DNA of 64,000 bases from assembly GCF_010998615.1 (NCBI RefSeq), contig NZ_JAAEAH010000001.1:124001-188000 (forward strand), in the 5' to 3' direction. This stretch comes from Myxococcus sp. CA023. Its GTDB lineage: Bacteria; Myxococcota; Myxococcia; Myxococcales; Myxococcaceae. Each line of letters starts with the position of its first letter. The first letter of the stretch is position 1. Below the pieces are notes generated by a model. The model was not told the DNA's origin. It saw only the letters and a program-made list of their open reading frames with translations, and did no database searches. Below, piece by piece: positions 63,552 through 64,000 of the stretch. Position numbers and translations under genes: made by a program.

Positions 63552-64000
63552 TCAATCATCCAACGCGGCGCGGTGAGCAGGAATTGGCCGCGGGATCAGG
63601 CGCGACAGCAGCGCGCTCACGGAGCGCACGGGGTGGGCGCCGGGCTCGGGGATGCGCGCCGTCAACAGGGCCGCGCCCAGGCGGGCCACCGAGGACAGCA
63701 CGAAGAGCACGTGCAGGTTCACCCAGACGTGGCCGCCCAGGGTGAACTGGGTGGGCAGGGCGGCGGCGATGGCGCCTCCCAGCGCGGCCGCGGCGGTATA
63801 GGCCAGGCCGCCGGCGGTGGCGAAGGCGGCCAGGTAGAAGGGGCGGTTCTTCCGGGGCGCGACCGTCAGGGGCAGCTCGAAGATGGCCAGGCCGTGGCCG
63901 CTCCACAGCGCCCCGGCGAGGAGGACGTCGAAGAGCAGGGGCCACAGCGCCCCCGCGGAGGGCACCAGCCACAGGGCGGGGATGGCGGCGATGCCCAGTG
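63552..64000 (-). CDS. MFS transporter, C-terminal part (5' end off the window)
   Basis: The frame is open to the right edge: upstream codons read LGIAAIPALWLVPSAGALWP, so the gene begins beyond 64000. About four hydrophobic helices are visible (including AAFATAGGLAYTAAAALGGAIAAALP), with the conserved loop LTVAPRKNRPFYLAAF typical of helices 10-11 of major facilitator proteins. Substrate unknown. Confidence 0.75.
   Translation of the reverse strand, partial: LGIAAIPALWLVPSAGALWPLLFDVLLAGALWSGHGLAIFELPLTVAPRKNRPFYLAAFATAGGLAYTAAAALGGAIAAALPTQFTLGGHVWVNLHVLFVLSSVARLGAALLTARIPEPGAHPVRSVSALLSRLIPRPIPAHRAALDD

Overview
The window is high-GC DNA with strong G/C third-position bias. It carries a complete myxochelin-type siderophore cluster, large modular NRPS sequence, acidobacterial/myxobacterial-style duplicated permeases, lipoprotein repeat families and a formylglycine-generating enzyme. 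Together these point to a myxobacterium of the Myxococcus/Corallococcus type. This assignment is inferred from gene content; no rRNA or other marker gene is present.

Left part (1-34,500). The 3' part of a giant NRPS gene (four C-A-PCP modules plus thioesterase) enters from the left edge. Modules 1-3 are near-copies with an exact 3,177-base period and probably load the same residue (valine-like), while module 4 looks alanine-like. An ELWxxDGT-repeat lipoprotein gene and a membrane-dipeptidase-like gene follow. Next comes the myxochelin locus, about 17.3-31.2 kb: mxcB on the plus strand, then on the minus strand mxcC, mxcD-E-F-G, a class II DAHP synthase, an MFS exporter and mxcL. Three good Fur boxes (before mxcB, before mxcC and between mxcC and mxcD) tie it to iron limitation. 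The chain is chorismate supply (DAHP synthase), 2,3-dihydroxybenzoate synthesis (MxcD, MxcF, MxcC), activation and loading (MxcE, MxcF), condensation on lysine and reductive release (MxcG), transamination to the amine form (MxcL), export (MFS) and iron recovery (MxcB). No TonB-dependent receptor is in the window. Two large ABC-type (ADOP) permeases then face each other across a small unknown membrane protein.

Middle part (37-54 kb). This is a mosaic of accessory genes: a secreted protein with three DUF4082 domains and a deacetylase-like C-terminus; a FadR-type regulator and a Tat-exported-looking flavin amine oxidase that share a perfect operator palindrome; a scar with an IS3 transposase remnant and a truncated WYL regulator; a DUF3565-GNAT fusion; a formylglycine-generating enzyme; an unknown polytopic membrane protein; a beta-barrel protein; a guanidine-III riboswitch controlling an SMR guanidinium exporter; an MBL-fold hydrolase; an ArsR/AHSA1 pair; and a chemoreceptor. 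A small DUF2277 gene is followed in frame by a basic tail.

Right part (54-64 kb). A six-gene minus-strand metal-efflux operon runs TlpA-like thioredoxin, Cys-rich peptide, small two-repeat protein, adaptor with four Cys/His repeats, CzcA-type RND pump and CzcC-type outer membrane factor. It is followed by an M36 metalloprotease gene and the 3' end of an MFS transporter gene that runs off the right edge.

The most interesting features are the shared CEHxxPExxCxxC repeats of the efflux operon, the guanidine-III riboswitch, the triplicated NRPS modules, the paired GntR operators and the DUF2277 readthrough-like tail.
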